A DNA stretch of 17,598 nucleotides from UBA6078 sp964468685 (GCA_964468685.1 CAYXUH010000031.1:1-17598); one strand, 5' to 3'. Numbered from the stretch's first letter, positions 6,009 through 14,246 are shown. Notes: a model not told the origin generated them from the sequence alone. Program-made: numbers and translations.

Positions 6009-7218
6009 CGTCCGTATCATCACGGGGAATGAGGCGGCTGCCCTGGCAGTCAAACGTGCCGAGCCCGGCGTCATAGCGGCCTACCCCATCACGCCCCAGA
6101 CCAAGCTCGCGGAGGTGCTGTCGGAATATGTCGAAAAGGGGGAGCTGAAGGCAGAATATGTCCGGGTGGAGTCCGAACACTCATCCATGACCGTCTGCAT
6201 ATCGGCATCCACGGTGGGTGCCCGGGTCTTCACGGCGACCAGTTCCAACGGCCTCCTCTACATGCACGAGCAGCTACACTGGGCGGCGGGTTCCCGTCTG
6301 CCGGTTGTCATGTGCTGCGTCAACAGAGGCGTGGGGGCCCCCTGGTCCATCTTCAATGACCAGCAGGACTCCTTCTCGCAGAGGGACACCGGGTGGATAC
6401 AGCTCTACTGCCGCGACAACCAGGAGATCCTCGACACCGTCCTGCAGGCGTACCGCATAGCCGAAGAGGTCTACCTGCCGGTGATGGTCTGCTATGACGG
6501 CTTTGTCCTCTCGCACACGATGATGCCGGTTGACGTCCCGGATGCCGGGCTGGTCAAACAGTTCCTCCCCCCCTACACACCCCACACCATCCTTTCACCG
6601 GAAGACCCGAAGACGATCAACCCCGTCTTCTTCGCCTCACGCAGGGAGAATGCGGATGGTGTCCTGTGCGACGGCTACATGGAGATGCGCTACAAGATGC
6701 AGGCCGCGTTCGACAGATCCAGGTCGGTCATCACCGCGGCGAGCGATGAATGGGCGCAGCTGTCGGGGCGCAACCACGGAGGGATGATCTGGGAATATAT
6801 GACCGAAGACGCCGATCTGCTGCTGACCGGGATGGGGTCCATCGCCACCGAGGCGACCCTTGCGGCCGACGCGCTGCGTGTCGAGGGGATCAGGGCGGGG
6901 GTCGTCGGGATCAGGGCATTCCGCCCCTTCCCGAAGGAGGAGATCGCCCAGGCATTTGCACAGGCGCGCGCCATCGCGGTCTTTGAAAAGTGTATCAGCT
7001 ACGGCTACGAGGGGGGGGTCTGCTCCGACCTGAAGGCCGCCCTGTACGGAACGGATATCAGGGCCCCCATCCACAACTACATATCGGGGCTGGGGGGACG
7101 GGACGTCAAGACCCGCGAACTGGTGGAGGCGGCACGGACAACCTTCGAAGCCGCCCTGGCCGGGGACGCGGAAAACAAAACGATATGGCTCAACTGCCAC
7201 ACGGGGGTTAGGGATTAA
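6001..7218 (+). CDS. porA: 2-oxoacid:ferredoxin oxidoreductase, alpha subunit
   Basis: 405 residues, the usual length for PorA. This subunit shapes the thiamine diphosphate and substrate site together with beta. Family motifs are GNEAAALAVKRA near the N-terminus, AAYPITPQT (26-34), VESEHSSM (56-63) with the glutamate that contacts the thiamine pyrimidine, TSSNGLLYMHE and GVGAPWSIFNDQQDS. The C-terminal domain carries GMGSIATEA and GIRAFRPFP. The strong GGGAGGTGG just upstream fits start ATG 6001. The closest style is pyruvate-type PorA, but 2-oxoisovalerate or aryl-pyruvate use is possible. The next gene begins only 168 bp later, across a strong hairpin. Confidence 0.92.
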   Translation: MSDVRIITGNEAAALAVKRAEPGVIAAYPITPQTKLAEVLSEYVEKGELKAEYVRVESEHSSMTVCISASTVGARVFTATSSNGLLYMHEQLHWAAGSRLPVVMCCVNRGVGAPWSIFNDQQDSFSQRDTGWIQLYCRDNQEILDTVLQAYRIAEEVYLPVMVCYDGFVLSHTMMPVDVPDAGLVKQFLPPYTPHTILSPEDPKTINPVFFASRRENADGVLCDGYMEMRYKMQAAFDRSRSVITAASDEWAQLSGRNHGGMIWEYMTEDADLLLTGMGSIATEATLAADALRVEGIRAGVVGIRAFRPFPKEEIAQAFAQARAIAVFEKCISYGYEGGVCSDLKAALYGTDIRAPIHNYISGLGGRDVKTRELVEAARTTFEAALAGDAENKTIWLNCHTGVRD

Positions 7219-7299
7219 GGTTTCGGGATTAAGCCAGGAGTAAAGGGCAACACAAAATCCCTCACCCGGGAAAGCCGGAACCAAACAAGATATATTTTT

Positions 7300-7330
7300 A
7301 TCCCGACGGTATCCGTCGGGATTGTTTTTA
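7300..7330 (+). terminator. Hairpin between the alpha and beta subunit genes
   Basis: ATCCCGACGG (7300-7309) pairs perfectly with CCGTCGGGAT (7313-7322) around a 3-nt loop, followed by TGTTTTTA. Of the 168 bp between the two genes, this is the only strong structure. It has the form of an intrinsic terminator but lies inside an operon whose products must assemble together, so it may act as a partial terminator or an mRNA-stability element. The flanking sequence is AT-rich, unlike the genes. Confidence 0.65.
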
Positions 7331-7386
7331 ATTCTTTTGCAAAAACTTTACGACTACCCTGACAATGAATAGGACAGGACTGAGAT

Positions 7387-8252
7387 ATGCACGAAACCAT
7401 CTTCAAGATCAACGAGAAGGAGTACATCCTGCCGGGAAACCGGGCCTGCCAGGGGTGCGGGCTCTCCCTGGCGTACCGGTACATCCTCAAGGCGCTGCGC
7501 GAGAACACGATCGTGGGGATACCCCCGAGCTGCCTGTGCGTCCTGCACGGATTGTACCCCACCACCTCCGTCATCGTCCCTGCCCTCAACACCACCTTCG
7601 CCGGGAACGCGGCATCCGCCTCCGGCTTAGTGGCCGGCCTGCGGGCCCTGAACAGGTCCGACATCACCGTCCTGGCCCTGTCCGGGGACGGCGGCACCTA
7701 TGATATCGGGATACAGTCCCTGAGCGGCGCGGCGGAGAGAAACACCGACTTCATATTCGCCTGTTACGACAACGAGGCATACATGAACACGGGGACGCAG
7801 CGCTCCAGCGCCACGCCCCTGGGAACCCTCACATCGACGACACCCCTCCTGACGAAACAGGAGCCGAAGAAGGATTTCCTCAAGATCATGGAGGCCCACC
7901 ATATCCCCTACCTGGCCACCGTCTCCCCCGCCTATCCGGTCGATCTGTATGACAAGTTCGTCAAGGCCAAAAAGATACGGGGGACCCGGTACATCCAGAT
8001 CGACACCCCCTGCCCCCCCGGATGGGGCTACCCCACCTCCGACACGGTCAAGATAGGGAGGCTCGCCGTTGAGACGGGCCTGTTCATCCTCTTCGAGATC
8101 GAGGACGGCCGCTTCCGGTTCACCGGCAGGAGCAAGACGATGGCCGAGAGGGGAAAGCTCATCCCCCTCGTCAATTACGTGGAGCGACAGGGGAGATTCA
8201 AAAAGATGAGTATCGAGCAGCTCGGCACCCTCCAGGCATCGGTGAACAGCCG
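7387..8252 (+). CDS. porB: 2-oxoacid:ferredoxin oxidoreductase, beta subunit (3' end lost in gap)
   Basis: 288 residues are visible, then the assembly gap. This is the thiamine-diphosphate-binding subunit. It has CQGCG (C21, C24), PPSCLC (C49) and TPCPPGWG near residue 210, together the expected four ligands of the catalytic-subunit [4Fe-4S] cluster. It also has the ThDP motif LSGDGG (98-103) followed by YDNEAYMNTGTQRS (127-140). PorB proteins are typically about 290-310 residues, so only a short tail is likely missing. ATG 7387 is preceded by AGGAC at a workable distance. Confidence 0.9.
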
Positions 8253-8352
8253 NNNNNNNNNNNNNNNNNNNNNNNNNNNNNNNNNNNNNNNNNNNNNNNN
8301 NNNNNNNNNNNNNNNNNNNNNNNNNNNNNNNNNNNNNNNNNNNNNNNNNNNN
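8253..8352. other. Assembly gap of 100 N
   Basis: Exactly 100 N, the conventional placeholder for a gap of unknown size. It removes the 3' ends of both convergent genes (porB and waaA). Any intervening gene or terminator is invisible, and the join may be a scaffolding inference. Confidence 1.
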
Positions 8353-9584
8353 ATGGCACGTCCCGCCTCTCCCCTCCTCTCGAGGGCCTCGGGGTCTTCC
8401 ATCAGTCTGAGCATTTCGTCTAAAAGCTCACCGCCGTCCCTGACAGTGATGCCCCCCCCCGCTTCCTCCAGCCGCTCTCTCTCGTCCGTGAAATCCTCCA
8501 TCGAGGGACCGTAGAGTACGACCTTCCCCCACGCCGCGGGCTCCAGGATGTTCTGCCCGCCCCGGGGAACCAGACTCCCCCCGCAAAAGACCGCCGTGGC
8601 GAGGCTATAGACCCTGAAGAGCTCCCCGATCACATCAACAATAACGATCCGGCGGCCGCCACGCCTCTCACCCCTGCGTACCTGAGTCATCGTCACGCAG
8701 TCATGAAAACCGGCGTCGTGCGCGAGGGAAAGGACCGCGCCCCCCCTTTCGGGATGCCGCGGGACGATAATCATGAGCATGCCGGGGTATCGTTCTACCA
8801 GCGCCCGGTAGACCTTCAGGACCACATCGTCCTCCCCGTCATGCGTGCTCCCCGCAACGAAGACCTGCGTGCCGGGGGGTATATCCAGTCTCGCCGCTAT
8901 GTCGTCCCTGAGGGGGTCATCCGCCCTCGCGGCAAGGCTGTCGTACTTCGCGTTCCCCATGATATGGATCTTCGACGGCTCCACCCCCAGGGCCTCCAGC
9001 CGGGAGGCGTCAATCGAGGATATGACCCCTGTCACGGCAACCATATTCATAACGTGTCTCCAGAAGAATCTCGTCTGCCGGTATCGCTTGAAGGAACGGG
9101 GGGAGATCCGGCCGTTTACCATCGCCACGGGAATCCCCCGCTCCCCGCAGGCACGGATGAAGTTGGGCCATATCTCCGTCTCGACCGGGACAAAGATGTC
9201 CGGCCGCACCCTGTCGATGACCTTTCTCACGACGGAGGGGAGGTCAAGGGGGTAGTAGATATGCGATGTGGCGTCTTTGACAAGGCGGCGTGCCATCTCC
9301 TGGCCTGTCTCCGTACTTGTCGAGAGCACAATGCATGCCCCAGGATAAAGCAACCTCAGGAACGAGATGATGGGGGCGGCGGCGGTCACCTCCCCTACCG
9401 ATACCGCGTGCATCCATATCCGTGGCGAACCCGTCATCTCTCCAAAGACCCTGTCCGGGACGAACCCGAACTTGGGGCCGAGACTCTTCCGATACTTTCC
9501 CGCAACAACAATCTTCACCAGAAAAAAGGGTATCAGAAACAGGGCCGCCACGGTCAGGACGATATTATAGAGTAGGTTCGCCAT
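8353..9584 (-). CDS. waaA: 3-deoxy-D-manno-octulosonic acid transferase (3' end lost in gap)
   Basis: 410 residues are visible of an expected 425-440. The enzyme (KdtA/WaaA) transfers KDO from CMP-KDO to lipid A precursor at the cytoplasmic face of the inner membrane. Residues 3-27 form an N-terminal membrane anchor. HAVSVGE (59-65) contains the catalytic glutamate. Further family motifs are STSTETGQEMA, VETEIWPNF, MVNGRISPRS, GNAKYD, AGSTHDGED and GGSLVPRGGQNILEPA near the C-terminus, which contacts the nucleotide sugar. ATG 9582-9584 starts right at the membrane helix; the longer frame upstream does not look like this family. Its presence supports an LPS-bearing outer membrane. It is divergent from the lipoprotein gene. 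Confidence 0.93.
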
Positions 9585-9650
9585 AGCTCTCGAAACATAC
9601 TGGTCTTTTCGCCTCCTGTCAAGCTCCTGGAAATCCGCCCGCAAATCCGA

Positions 9651-9679
9651 TTGACAGGTGGGACGAAAGATACTACTAT
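9651..9679 (+). promoter_or_regulatory. Sigma-70-type promoter for the lipoprotein-rpe unit
   Basis: TTGACA (9651-9656), a 17-bp spacer, then TACTAT (9674-9679; 4 of 6 to TATAAT). It is 35 bp upstream of the lipoprotein ATG and ahead of an AAGGAG ribosome-binding site. This is the best promoter match in the window. Confidence 0.6.
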
Positions 9680-9714
9680 CGACATGAATTCCATAAAAAA
9701 AAGGAGACGGGGCT

Positions 9715-10449
9715 ATGAAACGAACAGACAGGGTCTGCATGGTGGTGACCCTCTTTCTGATATTCGCCGTTACCGGGTGTGCGCGGTATGAGCGGACGGT
9801 TGTCCCCTTCAAGATGCCGACGGCCTATACGAATGCGACAGAGGCGGCGGGCGCGACCGTGGCGGCCAAGACGTATACCCAACAAGAGGCAGAGGCCGCT
9901 TTCGGGTTCGACATTGTCGGTTCGGGGGTACTCCCCGTCCAGATAATCTTCGACAACAGGGGGAACCATCCCCTGCAGGTCATCGCAGGCAGGACCTACC
10001 TGGTGGATGTCAAGGGCAACCTCTGGCCGATCCTTGACCAGGGGATAGCGTATGACCGGATAGAAAAGAAGACGGAGCTCGGAGAGATCGCCCCGGAAGG
10101 GGCAAAATCCGGCCTACTGGCGGGCGCGGCGGGCGCCATCATCGGAGCGGCAATAGGGATCGTTACCGGGACCAGTGTCGGTGAGGCGGCGGGCAAGGGG
10201 GCGGCCATCGGTGCGGCCGCGGGGATTGCCATGGGGGGATCCAAGGGACTCGCTAACCCGGAGGCACCTCACCGGATAGGAGAGGATCTGCGGAACCGGT
10301 CGCTCGAAGACAGACCCGTGCCCCCGAATGACATCTCCCACGGCTTCATATTCTTTCCCGGCGAGGCGAAGGAGCAGGCACAGGAACTTCGATTAACCAT
10401 CAAGGAAGTCGATACGGGCGTCGTACATTCCCTCATCATGGGATTCTGA
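9715..10449 (+). CDS. Predicted lipoprotein with glycine-zipper segment
   Basis: 244 residues, of unknown specific function. Residues 1-22 form a lipoprotein signal with lipobox AVTGC, so C22 would be lipidated and the protein anchored facing the periplasm. After a globular part (about 55-130, containing VLPVQIIFDNRGNHPLQV), residues about 130-182 are Gly/Ala-rich with small residues at regular spacing (LLAGAAGAIIGAAIGIVTG). This is a glycine zipper of the kind found in membrane-inserting or oligomerising envelope proteins. The C-terminal part is soluble. AAGGAG precedes the ATG. The gene ends one base before rpe, suggesting co-transcription, although no functional link to rpe is apparent. 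It may be an envelope stress or structural protein. Confidence 0.8.
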   Translation: MKRTDRVCMVVTLFLIFAVTGCARYERTVVPFKMPTAYTNATEAAGATVAAKTYTQQEAEAAFGFDIVGSGVLPVQIIFDNRGNHPLQVIAGRTYLVDVKGNLWPILDQGIAYDRIEKKTELGEIAPEGAKSGLLAGAAGAIIGAAIGIVTGTSVGEAAGKGAAIGAAAGIAMGGSKGLANPEAPHRIGEDLRNRSLEDRPVPPNDISHGFIFFPGEAKEQAQELRLTIKEVDTGVVHSLIMGF

Positions 10450-10450
10450 T

Positions 10451-11107
10451 ATGAAACAGATCGCGCCATCGATACTTTCCGCCGATTTCAGCAGGCTCGG
10501 TGAGGAGATTCGCGCCGTTGAAGACGCCGGGGCGGATATGATCCACGTGGACGTGATGGACGGGCACTTTGTCCCGAACCTGACCATAGGACCTCCCGTC
10601 GTGGCATCCATAAAGAAGATTGCACACGTCCCCCTCGACGTCCACCTGATGATCGAGGCCCCCGACCGGTATGTCCAGAGTTTCGCTGACGCGGGGAGCA
10701 ACATCATTACCGTGCACGCCGAAGCGACTGTCCACCTCCACCGGACGCTCCACCTGATCAGACAGCTGGGGGCGCGGGCGGGCGTTTCGCTCAATCCGGC
10801 GACCCCTCTTACCGATATCGAAGAGGTTATCGGCGACATCGACCTCCTCCTCATCATGACGGTGAATCCCGGGTTCGGGGGGCAGACATTCATCACAAGC
10901 ATGCTCCCCAAGATACAAAAAGCACGGACCATGCTGGACCGCTTCTCACCCGATGTCCTGCTCGAGGTGGACGGTGGAATCACCCTTCAGAACCTGGAGA
11001 CCGTAAAGGAGGCAGGCGCCGATGTCTTTGTCGCGGGGTCCGCCATATTCCTCGGCGGGGATTACGGGAAGACGATCGGGAAAATGCGCTCGGCCCTGGG
11101 CGATTGA
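10451..11107 (+). CDS. rpe: Ribulose-phosphate 3-epimerase
   Basis: 218 residues, typical length. The enzyme interconverts ribulose 5-phosphate and xylulose 5-phosphate in the pentose phosphate pathway. The TIM-barrel signature is complete: APSILSADFSRLGEE (5-19), IHVDVMDGHFVPN (31-43) with metal ligands His and Asp, LDVHLMIEAP, SLNPATP, MTVNPGFGGQTFI and LEVDGGI with the second catalytic Asp. It starts one base after the lipoprotein stop without its own strong ribosome-binding site, so translation is probably coupled. A strong terminator follows. Confidence 0.97.
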   Translation: MKQIAPSILSADFSRLGEEIRAVEDAGADMIHVDVMDGHFVPNLTIGPPVVASIKKIAHVPLDVHLMIEAPDRYVQSFADAGSNIITVHAEATVHLHRTLHLIRQLGARAGVSLNPATPLTDIEEVIGDIDLLLIMTVNPGFGGQTFITSMLPKIQKARTMLDRFSPDVLLEVDGGITLQNLETVKEAGADVFVAGSAIFLGGDYGKTIGKMRSALGD

Positions 11108-11129
11108 TCGGCCAAAAAGGGCATATCAG

Positions 11130-11171
11130 GGGGGATGTTCTGGAACCGTTATCAGACATCCCCCTTTTTTT
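11130..11171 (+). terminator. Rho-independent terminator after rpe
   Basis: GGGGGATGT (11130-11138) pairs with ACATCCCCC (11156-11164), followed by seven T (11165-11171). It ends the lipoprotein-rpe transcript 23 bp past the rpe stop and only 11 bp before the next ATG, so the nuclease gene downstream may rely on read-through or on a promoter inside rpe. Confidence 0.9.
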
Positions 11172-11182
11172 GAAGGAACACC

Positions 11183-11716
11183 ATGCACATCATCATAGAC
11201 GGATATAATCTCATCAGGCAGTCAGATTCCCTGAGGCGCATCGAACGCTTGAGCCTGGAGAGGGGACGGAGCGAGTTGATACGGAGGGTCGCCGGATACA
11301 GGAGGCTGCGGGGCCATACGGTGACGGTGGTCTTCGACGGCTGGATGACCGGTCCCGCGCAGGAGGAACGGTCCCGGGAAGACGGCGTCCGCATCATATA
11401 CTCCGCGAGGGGTGAGACGGCGGATGAGGTCATCAAAAGAATGGCCCGGGCTCAGAGGGGCTCAGAGATCATCGTCGTGAGCTCCGACAGAGAGGTGGCA
11501 AATGCGGCGGTAAAGGCGGGGGGCGTGGCGATATCCTCACCCGAATTCGAGGAGCGGATGGGGGAAGAGGAGACGAAAGGGATGCTAAGCGATTATGAGC
11601 CCCCTGAGGAAGATGACGATGATACACTCCCGAGATCCGGGACCAGAAAGAAGGGCTCCGCACGGAGAAGGTCCAAACGAGACCGACAGGCCCAGCGAAG
11701 ACTGAGCAAGCTGTGA
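11183..11716 (+). CDS. YacP-like NYN-domain (PIN-fold) ribonuclease
   Basis: 177 residues. The N-terminal NYN/PIN-like fold starts with MHIIIDGYNLI (catalytic Asp at 6), followed by VVFDGW (about 50-55), ETADEVI (about 77-83) and IVVSSDREV (about 96-104). These supply the acidic residues expected of a metal-dependent RNase. The C-terminal 50 residues change from acidic (PPEEDDDDT) to strongly basic (RKKGSARRRSKRDRQAQRR), a likely disordered RNA- or ribosome-binding tail. The Bacillus relative Rae1/YacP cuts mRNA on the ribosome. AAGGA precedes the ATG. A role in mRNA decay is inferred from the family. Confidence 0.85.
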   Translation: MHIIIDGYNLIRQSDSLRRIERLSLERGRSELIRRVAGYRRLRGHTVTVVFDGWMTGPAQEERSREDGVRIIYSARGETADEVIKRMARAQRGSEIIVVSSDREVANAAVKAGGVAISSPEFEERMGEEETKGMLSDYEPPEEDDDDTLPRSGTRKKGSARRRSKRDRQAQRRLSKL

Positions 11717-11735
11717 GACCCTTTTTACAAATGCA

Positions 11736-11779
11736 TCAACATTAAATATCCGCCATTCAACATTAAAAATTAAAAATTG
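11736..11779. repeat. AT-rich spacer with an 11-bp direct repeat
   Basis: TCAACATTAAA occurs at 11736-11746 and again at 11757-11767, exactly 21 bp apart, followed by AAATTAAAAATT. It lies between two convergent genes in otherwise GC-rich DNA. No terminator hairpin is visible here for either gene. Confidence 0.5.
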
Positions 11780-11786
11780 TACCCCA

Positions 11787-13145
11787 TCACTTCCGGCACA
11801 TCTCTATCAGCAGGCGTCTGAGCGCGAGCGCGGGGTCTATGCCGGAAGACTTCATGGCACGGTCCAGATTGGCAAGCCGGTTCATATGCCCGATAAGCTC
11901 CTCCCGGGAAAACCGGTCGGCATTCCTGAAAGCGTTGTAGATCACGTAAGGATGCTGGTTTGCAAGCCATGCGCCCTTGGGCCTCGCCAGAGCCTTTACC
12001 GCGGGATAGACCCCGCCCTGGAACCCCCCGTACTCCATCCGGGGCCGAAAGGCGGGAATCTTTCCCGACTCGAGGAGTATATGCCCCTGAAGGAGAAACC
12101 GCACCTCTCTGGCGATCATCGTCAGGATAAGGATATGGTTGACCCCCTGGTCAAGGAGCTGCCCAAGGGTCCGGAGCGCCGCGGATGCATCCCTTTCCAC
12201 GATAGCGGAGGTGAGGTCAAAAATCGAATCCTCCGCGGTCTTTTCAACGACCGCATCTACGTCCTCCCTGTCGATAGTCTCCCGGTCCCCCACGTAGGAA
12301 ACCAGCTTCTCAATCTCCTGCAGGGAATCACGAAGCCCGAGACCCGTCTTTTTCCCCAGGGCGAGAAGTGCGTCCGGCGTCACACGTTTTCCCCTCTTTG
12401 CGAGGGCCTCCGCCACCTTCTCCATGAGGAGGCTTTTCCTCCCTGATTCACTCCTAGCCTTTGAGAAGGAGAGGACGGTCCCCGTATCGGTTATACCCTT
12501 GAAGAGTTTCTTTCGCCTGTCAACGGCTGCGGCGGTCATAATCAGACAGTTACCGGCGGGGATACCCCCCTTCAGCACATCCTCCAGCCTGCCGGTATCC
12601 TTCTGCTTCCCTTCCCCGGATACCTTCAACCGGTCGCACAGATCCAGTACCTTCGGAAGCCACTCCTTCCTGTCCGCCCCTGCCGTGCCTCCGGTCGCGC
12701 TCCTCCAGTCATCATCGGAGATCTTCTGCCACTGCCCCTCCTTCAGATCTTCCACGGACCACCCCGCCACCTCTATAAGTGAGAGGAAGGCTCGGACAGC
12801 CCGGCGGGGATCCTTTTCGAGGTATGACCTGATTTCTCCGATCACGTCGGCTGACGATGCCTTGGAATGGAAGAGATGCGTGTTTCTCACCACGACGACT
12901 TTTCTGCCGGGGATAAGGGGGGGGGTGAGCAGGGAGTCGCACAGGGTGTCAACATCTTCATCTCCCCCCTCCATATGAAAGAGGTTGAGATCTCGCTGAT
13001 CCGGGGGGAGGAGGGCGTCTATGAGCTTCTCCAGCGCGTCAGCTACCAGGTATTCCTCATCACCGTAGATGAGATAACAGGGAACGATTGTGTCCCTGCC
13101 GATATGATCGAGGACTGTCTTGAGTGTTGTTTGCATGGCGGACAT
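11787..13145 (-). CDS. holA: DNA polymerase III, delta subunit
   Basis: 452 residues. HolA is the clamp-loader subunit that opens the beta sliding clamp. The N-terminal PCYLIYGDEEYLV and the LFHMEGGDEDVDTLCDSLLTPPLIPGRKVVVVR segment match the AAA+-like delta fold. The C-terminal collar domain includes EIEKLVSYVGDRETIDREDVDAVV and SIFDLTSAIVERDASAALRTLGQLL, typical HolA sequence. The protein is about 110 residues longer than the E. coli form. The excess lies mainly around residues 75-170, with an Ala/Trp-containing insert (IEVAGWSVEDLKEGQW). I recall similar enlarged HolA in other Desulfobacterota. ATG 13145 or ATG 13136 could be the start; neither has a strong ribosome-binding site. It begins 9 bp after the LOG gene stop, so it is co-transcribed. 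Confidence 0.9.
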   Translation of the reverse strand: MSAMQTTLKTVLDHIGRDTIVPCYLIYGDEEYLVADALEKLIDALLPPDQRDLNLFHMEGGDEDVDTLCDSLLTPPLIPGRKVVVVRNTHLFHSKASSADVIGEIRSYLEKDPRRAVRAFLSLIEVAGWSVEDLKEGQWQKISDDDWRSATGGTAGADRKEWLPKVLDLCDRLKVSGEGKQKDTGRLEDVLKGGIPAGNCLIMTAAAVDRRKKLFKGITDTGTVLSFSKARSESGRKSLLMEKVAEALAKRGKRVTPDALLALGKKTGLGLRDSLQEIEKLVSYVGDRETIDREDVDAVVEKTAEDSIFDLTSAIVERDASAALRTLGQLLDQGVNHILILTMIAREVRFLLQGHILLESGKIPAFRPRMEYGGFQGGVYPAVKALARPKGAWLANQHPYVIYNAFRNADRFSREELIGHMNRLANLDRAMKSSGIDPALALRRLLIEMCRK

Positions 13146-13154
13146 CCAGCCTGC

Positions 13155-13808
13155 TTACAGTACAACAAACTTCCGTATATGTTTCACCACCTGATCGGGT
13201 TCATCGATCATCTGGATGAGATCAAGGTCTCCTTCAGAGACCTTCCCCTCCCGGAGCAGGGTCGTCTTCATCCAGTCCACCAGTCCCCCCCAGTACTCTG
13301 TTCCCATGAGGACCACGGGGAAACTCCGTATTCTCTTCGTCTGGATAAGGGTGAGGGCCTCAAAGAGTTCATCCATGGTGCCGAATCCCCCGGGAAGGAT
13401 GACATAGGCCATGGCGTACTTGACGAACATGACCTTGCGGATAAAGAAATATTTGAAGGCGATACTGGTAGTGGCGTAGGTATTGGGCTTCTGTTCAAAG
13501 GGAAGCTGGATGTTCATACCGATTGAAGGGGCGCCCGCCTCGGTGGCCCCCCGGTTGGCGGCCTCCATAATGCCCGGCCCGCCCCCGGTAATCACCCCAA
13601 ACCCCTCATTGCCGAGGAGACGGGCAACCTCTCGCGCCTTTTCGTAATAGGTGCCCCCCGGTGCCTCCCGGGCCCCTCCGAATATGCTCACGGCGTGTCC
13701 GATCGCCGAGAGTTCCTCAATGGCATCCACAAACTCCGCCATGATCCGGAAGATACGCCACGATTCATCGACAGAGAGGGCATCTACAAGATATTGTTTT
13801 TCTTCCAT
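13155..13808 (-). CDS. TIGR00730/LOG-family Rossmann-fold protein
   Basis: 217 residues. The family (lysine-decarboxylase-like, LONELY GUY) contains cytokinin-riboside 5'-monophosphate phosphoribohydrolases that release a base from a nucleoside monophosphate. The bacterial role is often purine-nucleotide salvage or unknown. Motifs are SIFGGAR (41-47), ITGGGPGIMEAANRG (73-87), FIRKVMFVKYA (122-132) and the diagnostic PGGFGTMDE (139-147). The start ATG 13806-13808 has GGAGGA a few bases upstream; an ATG at 13826 would put that ribosome-binding site inside the gene. It lies between rpsU and holA in the same direction. The substrate is unknown. Confidence 0.88.
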   Translation of the reverse strand: MEEKQYLVDALSVDESWRIFRIMAEFVDAIEELSAIGHAVSIFGGAREAPGGTYYEKAREVARLLGNEGFGVITGGGPGIMEAANRGATEAGAPSIGMNIQLPFEQKPNTYATTSIAFKYFFIRKVMFVKYAMAYVILPGGFGTMDELFEALTLIQTKRIRSFPVVLMGTEYWGGLVDWMKTTLLREGKVSEGDLDLIQMIDEPDQVVKHIRKFVVL

Positions 13809-13835
13809 ATCTCCTCCATAAAACACCCACCAATC

Positions 13836-13858
13836 GGGGGAGGCAAGGACCTTCCCCC
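13836..13858 (-). promoter_or_regulatory. Intergenic hairpin between rpsU and the LOG gene
   Basis: On the minus strand GGGGGAaGG pairs with CCTCCCCC with one bulged A around a 6-nt loop. There is no T tract, so it is probably not a terminator. It could be an mRNA processing or stabilising element that keeps S21 output higher than that of the downstream genes. Confidence 0.45.
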
Positions 13859-13891
13859 ACTAAACTGTCATTCGCTCAAGAACCACCTGTT

Positions 13892-14092
13892 CTACCGGGG
13901 CGACCACTTCCGTCTTCTCGCCGCCTTGGCCACTCTCCTTCGCGCCTCCAGGGCTTTCCTTTTCCTCTTTACAGAGGGCTTCTCGTAAGCCCTGCGTAAC
14001 TTGAGCTCCTTAAAAAACCCGCTCTTCGAAAGCTTGTTTTTCAGTATCTTCAGGGCCCTTTCAACATCGTTATCGAATACTCTTACTTCCAA
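13892..14092 (-). CDS. rpsU: Small ribosomal subunit protein bS21, TTG start
   Basis: 66 residues. bS21 is the small basic protein of the 30S subunit near the anti-Shine-Dalgarno region. The sequence begins with the typical MEVRVFDNDVERALKILKNKL, continues through FFKELKLRRAYEKPSVKRKRK (residues 26-46), and ends in an Arg/Lys-rich tail. The start codon is TTG (14090-14092), chosen because AAGGAGGT (14101-14108) lies at ideal distance and no in-frame ATG or GTG is near. It heads a minus-strand unit with the LOG gene and holA. Confidence 0.95.
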   Translation of the reverse strand: MEVRVFDNDVERALKILKNKLSKSGFFKELKLRRAYEKPSVKRKRKALEARRRVAKAARRRKWSPR

Positions 14093-14140
14093 GGATTGTC
14101 ACCTCCTTCCGTAGTAAAATAGAACACACCTTCGTACAAT

Positions 14141-14170
14141 AATGTAAAACAGTATACAGGGTCGAGACAA
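14141..14170 (-). promoter_or_regulatory. Possible promoter for rpsU
   Basis: On the minus strand TTGTCT (14165-14170), 18 bp, then TACATT (14141-14146), about 50 bp ahead of the rpsU start. Both boxes match 4 of 6 consensus positions. A TATACT also occurs within the spacer. The -35 box overlaps the T tract of the hisC terminator. Confidence 0.35.
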
Positions 14171-14195
14171 AAAAAGGGGGCAGAACGACCTCTGC
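14169..14195 (-). terminator. Probable terminator after hisC
   Basis: On the minus strand GCAGA (14191-14195) pairs with TCTGC (14180-14184) around 6 nt, then CCCC and a seven-T run (14169-14175). The stem is short, so strength is uncertain, but it lies correctly about 50 bp past the hisC stop and before the rpsU promoter. Confidence 0.5.
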
Positions 14196-14246
14196 AACAC
14201 AGTCGCCTTCCACCCCTTGTCTATACCTATGCGATTATCACTCTCC

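Noticed and set aside
9585..9812. N-terminal extension of waaA
   Set aside because: It crosses the opposite-strand promoter and lipoprotein start and lacks family similarity; the membrane anchor begins at 9584.
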